5,147 bases of DNA from an uncultured Nitrospirota bacterium (GTDB taxonomy: Bacteria; Nitrospinota; Nitrospinia; SZUA-224), in assembly GCA_913009285.1 (NCBI GenBank), contig CAJVYE010000101.1, forward strand, positions 1 through 5,147. Reading direction: 5' to 3'. The notes under the pieces were generated by a model. The model made no database searches. It was given only the letters and a program-made list of their open reading frames with translations, and was not told where the DNA came from. The position numbers and the translations under genes are program-made. Shown piece by piece: positions 5,085-5,147 of the stretch (position 1 is its first letter; the number at the start of each line of letters is the position of its first letter).

Positions 5085-5106
5085 TAGCCGCAACCTTTAG
5101 GTTGCG
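5085..5106. repeat. TAGCCGCAACC second copy with hairpin CGCAACCT/AGGTTGCG
   Basis: The 11-mer TAGCCGCAACC (5085-5095) runs into a palindrome, CGCAACCT (5089-5096) against AGGTTGCG (5099-5106). This gives up to 8 bp of stem, or 7 bp with a TTTA loop. Hairpins of the form GCxxCCT-TT-AGGxxGC are, to my memory, common dispersed intergenic repeats in many environmental genomes. No T-run follows, so terminator function is unlikely on either strand. Confidence 0.5.
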
Positions 5107-5135
5107 TAAGTGGCTGATTTATAGCAAACTTTTTT

Positions 5136-5147
5136 GCAGGCTAAAGC
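5136..5147. repeat. Truncated hairpin repeat at the window end
   Basis: GCAGGCTAAAGC is the first part of a sequence that would become the palindrome GCAGGCT-AA-AGCCTGC if the next bases are CTGC. It has the same layout as the reverse complement of the hairpin at 5089-5106 (CGCAACCT-AA-AGGTTGCG). The window edge prevents confirmation. Confidence 0.35.

Noticed and set aside
4931..5147. tRNA or other structured RNA gene in the 3' spacer
   Set aside because: No cloverleaf arms, GTTCRA-like T-loop or CCA end can be fitted. The hairpins are short and independent.

Overview
This AT-rich window holds four genes: one on the minus strand and three on the plus strand. The closest family resemblances I recognise are to uncultured or anaerobic Gram-negative bacteria of the former Deltaproteobacteria (Desulfobacterota or similar). 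The clues are the DUF4254 protein, the exported zinc-dependent phospholipase C of the WG...GYLSHLAAD type, and a PcrA/UvrD helicase. This placement is an inference from family memory, not a measurement.

Layout. Positions 1-255 are non-coding and include a degenerate 7-bp pyrimidine-rich tandem repeat. A DUF4254 protein gene lies on the minus strand (861 to 256). It is divergent from an exported zinc-dependent phospholipase C-like gene (1025-1900). The gap between them carries a well-spaced promoter-like pair for each direction. The phospholipase promoter is so close to the start codon that the transcript may be leaderless. Next comes a 180-bp near-symmetrical palindrome (1925-2104) with perfect 38-bp inverted ends, which looks like a non-autonomous mobile or dispersed repeat. 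It is followed by an 11-bp inverted repeat, a TTGACA-type promoter, and a striking array of about seven 10-bp units (2251-2320). This array sits directly upstream of a complete PcrA/UvrD helicase gene (2331-4559). A 73-residue lysine-rich small protein gene (4607-4828) follows the helicase on the same strand and is probably co-transcribed with it.

The last 320 bases have no gene. They contain a compact cluster of DnaA-box-like sites: two exact TGTGGATAA copies 21 bp apart with a degenerate site between them, next to a very AT-rich stretch. After that come several short hairpins that share the sequence TAGCCGCAACC. The final 12 bases begin another hairpin of the same design, cut by the window edge.

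How it fits together. PcrA is a genome-maintenance helicase. The phospholipase acts outside the cytoplasm, and DUF4254 has no settled function. I see no defence system, CRISPR array, tRNA or rRNA. The four genes do not form an evident new pathway. The observations most worth a second look lie in the non-coding DNA: the DnaA-box cluster, the 180-bp palindrome, the 10-bp phased array before pcrA, and the 3' family of hairpins.
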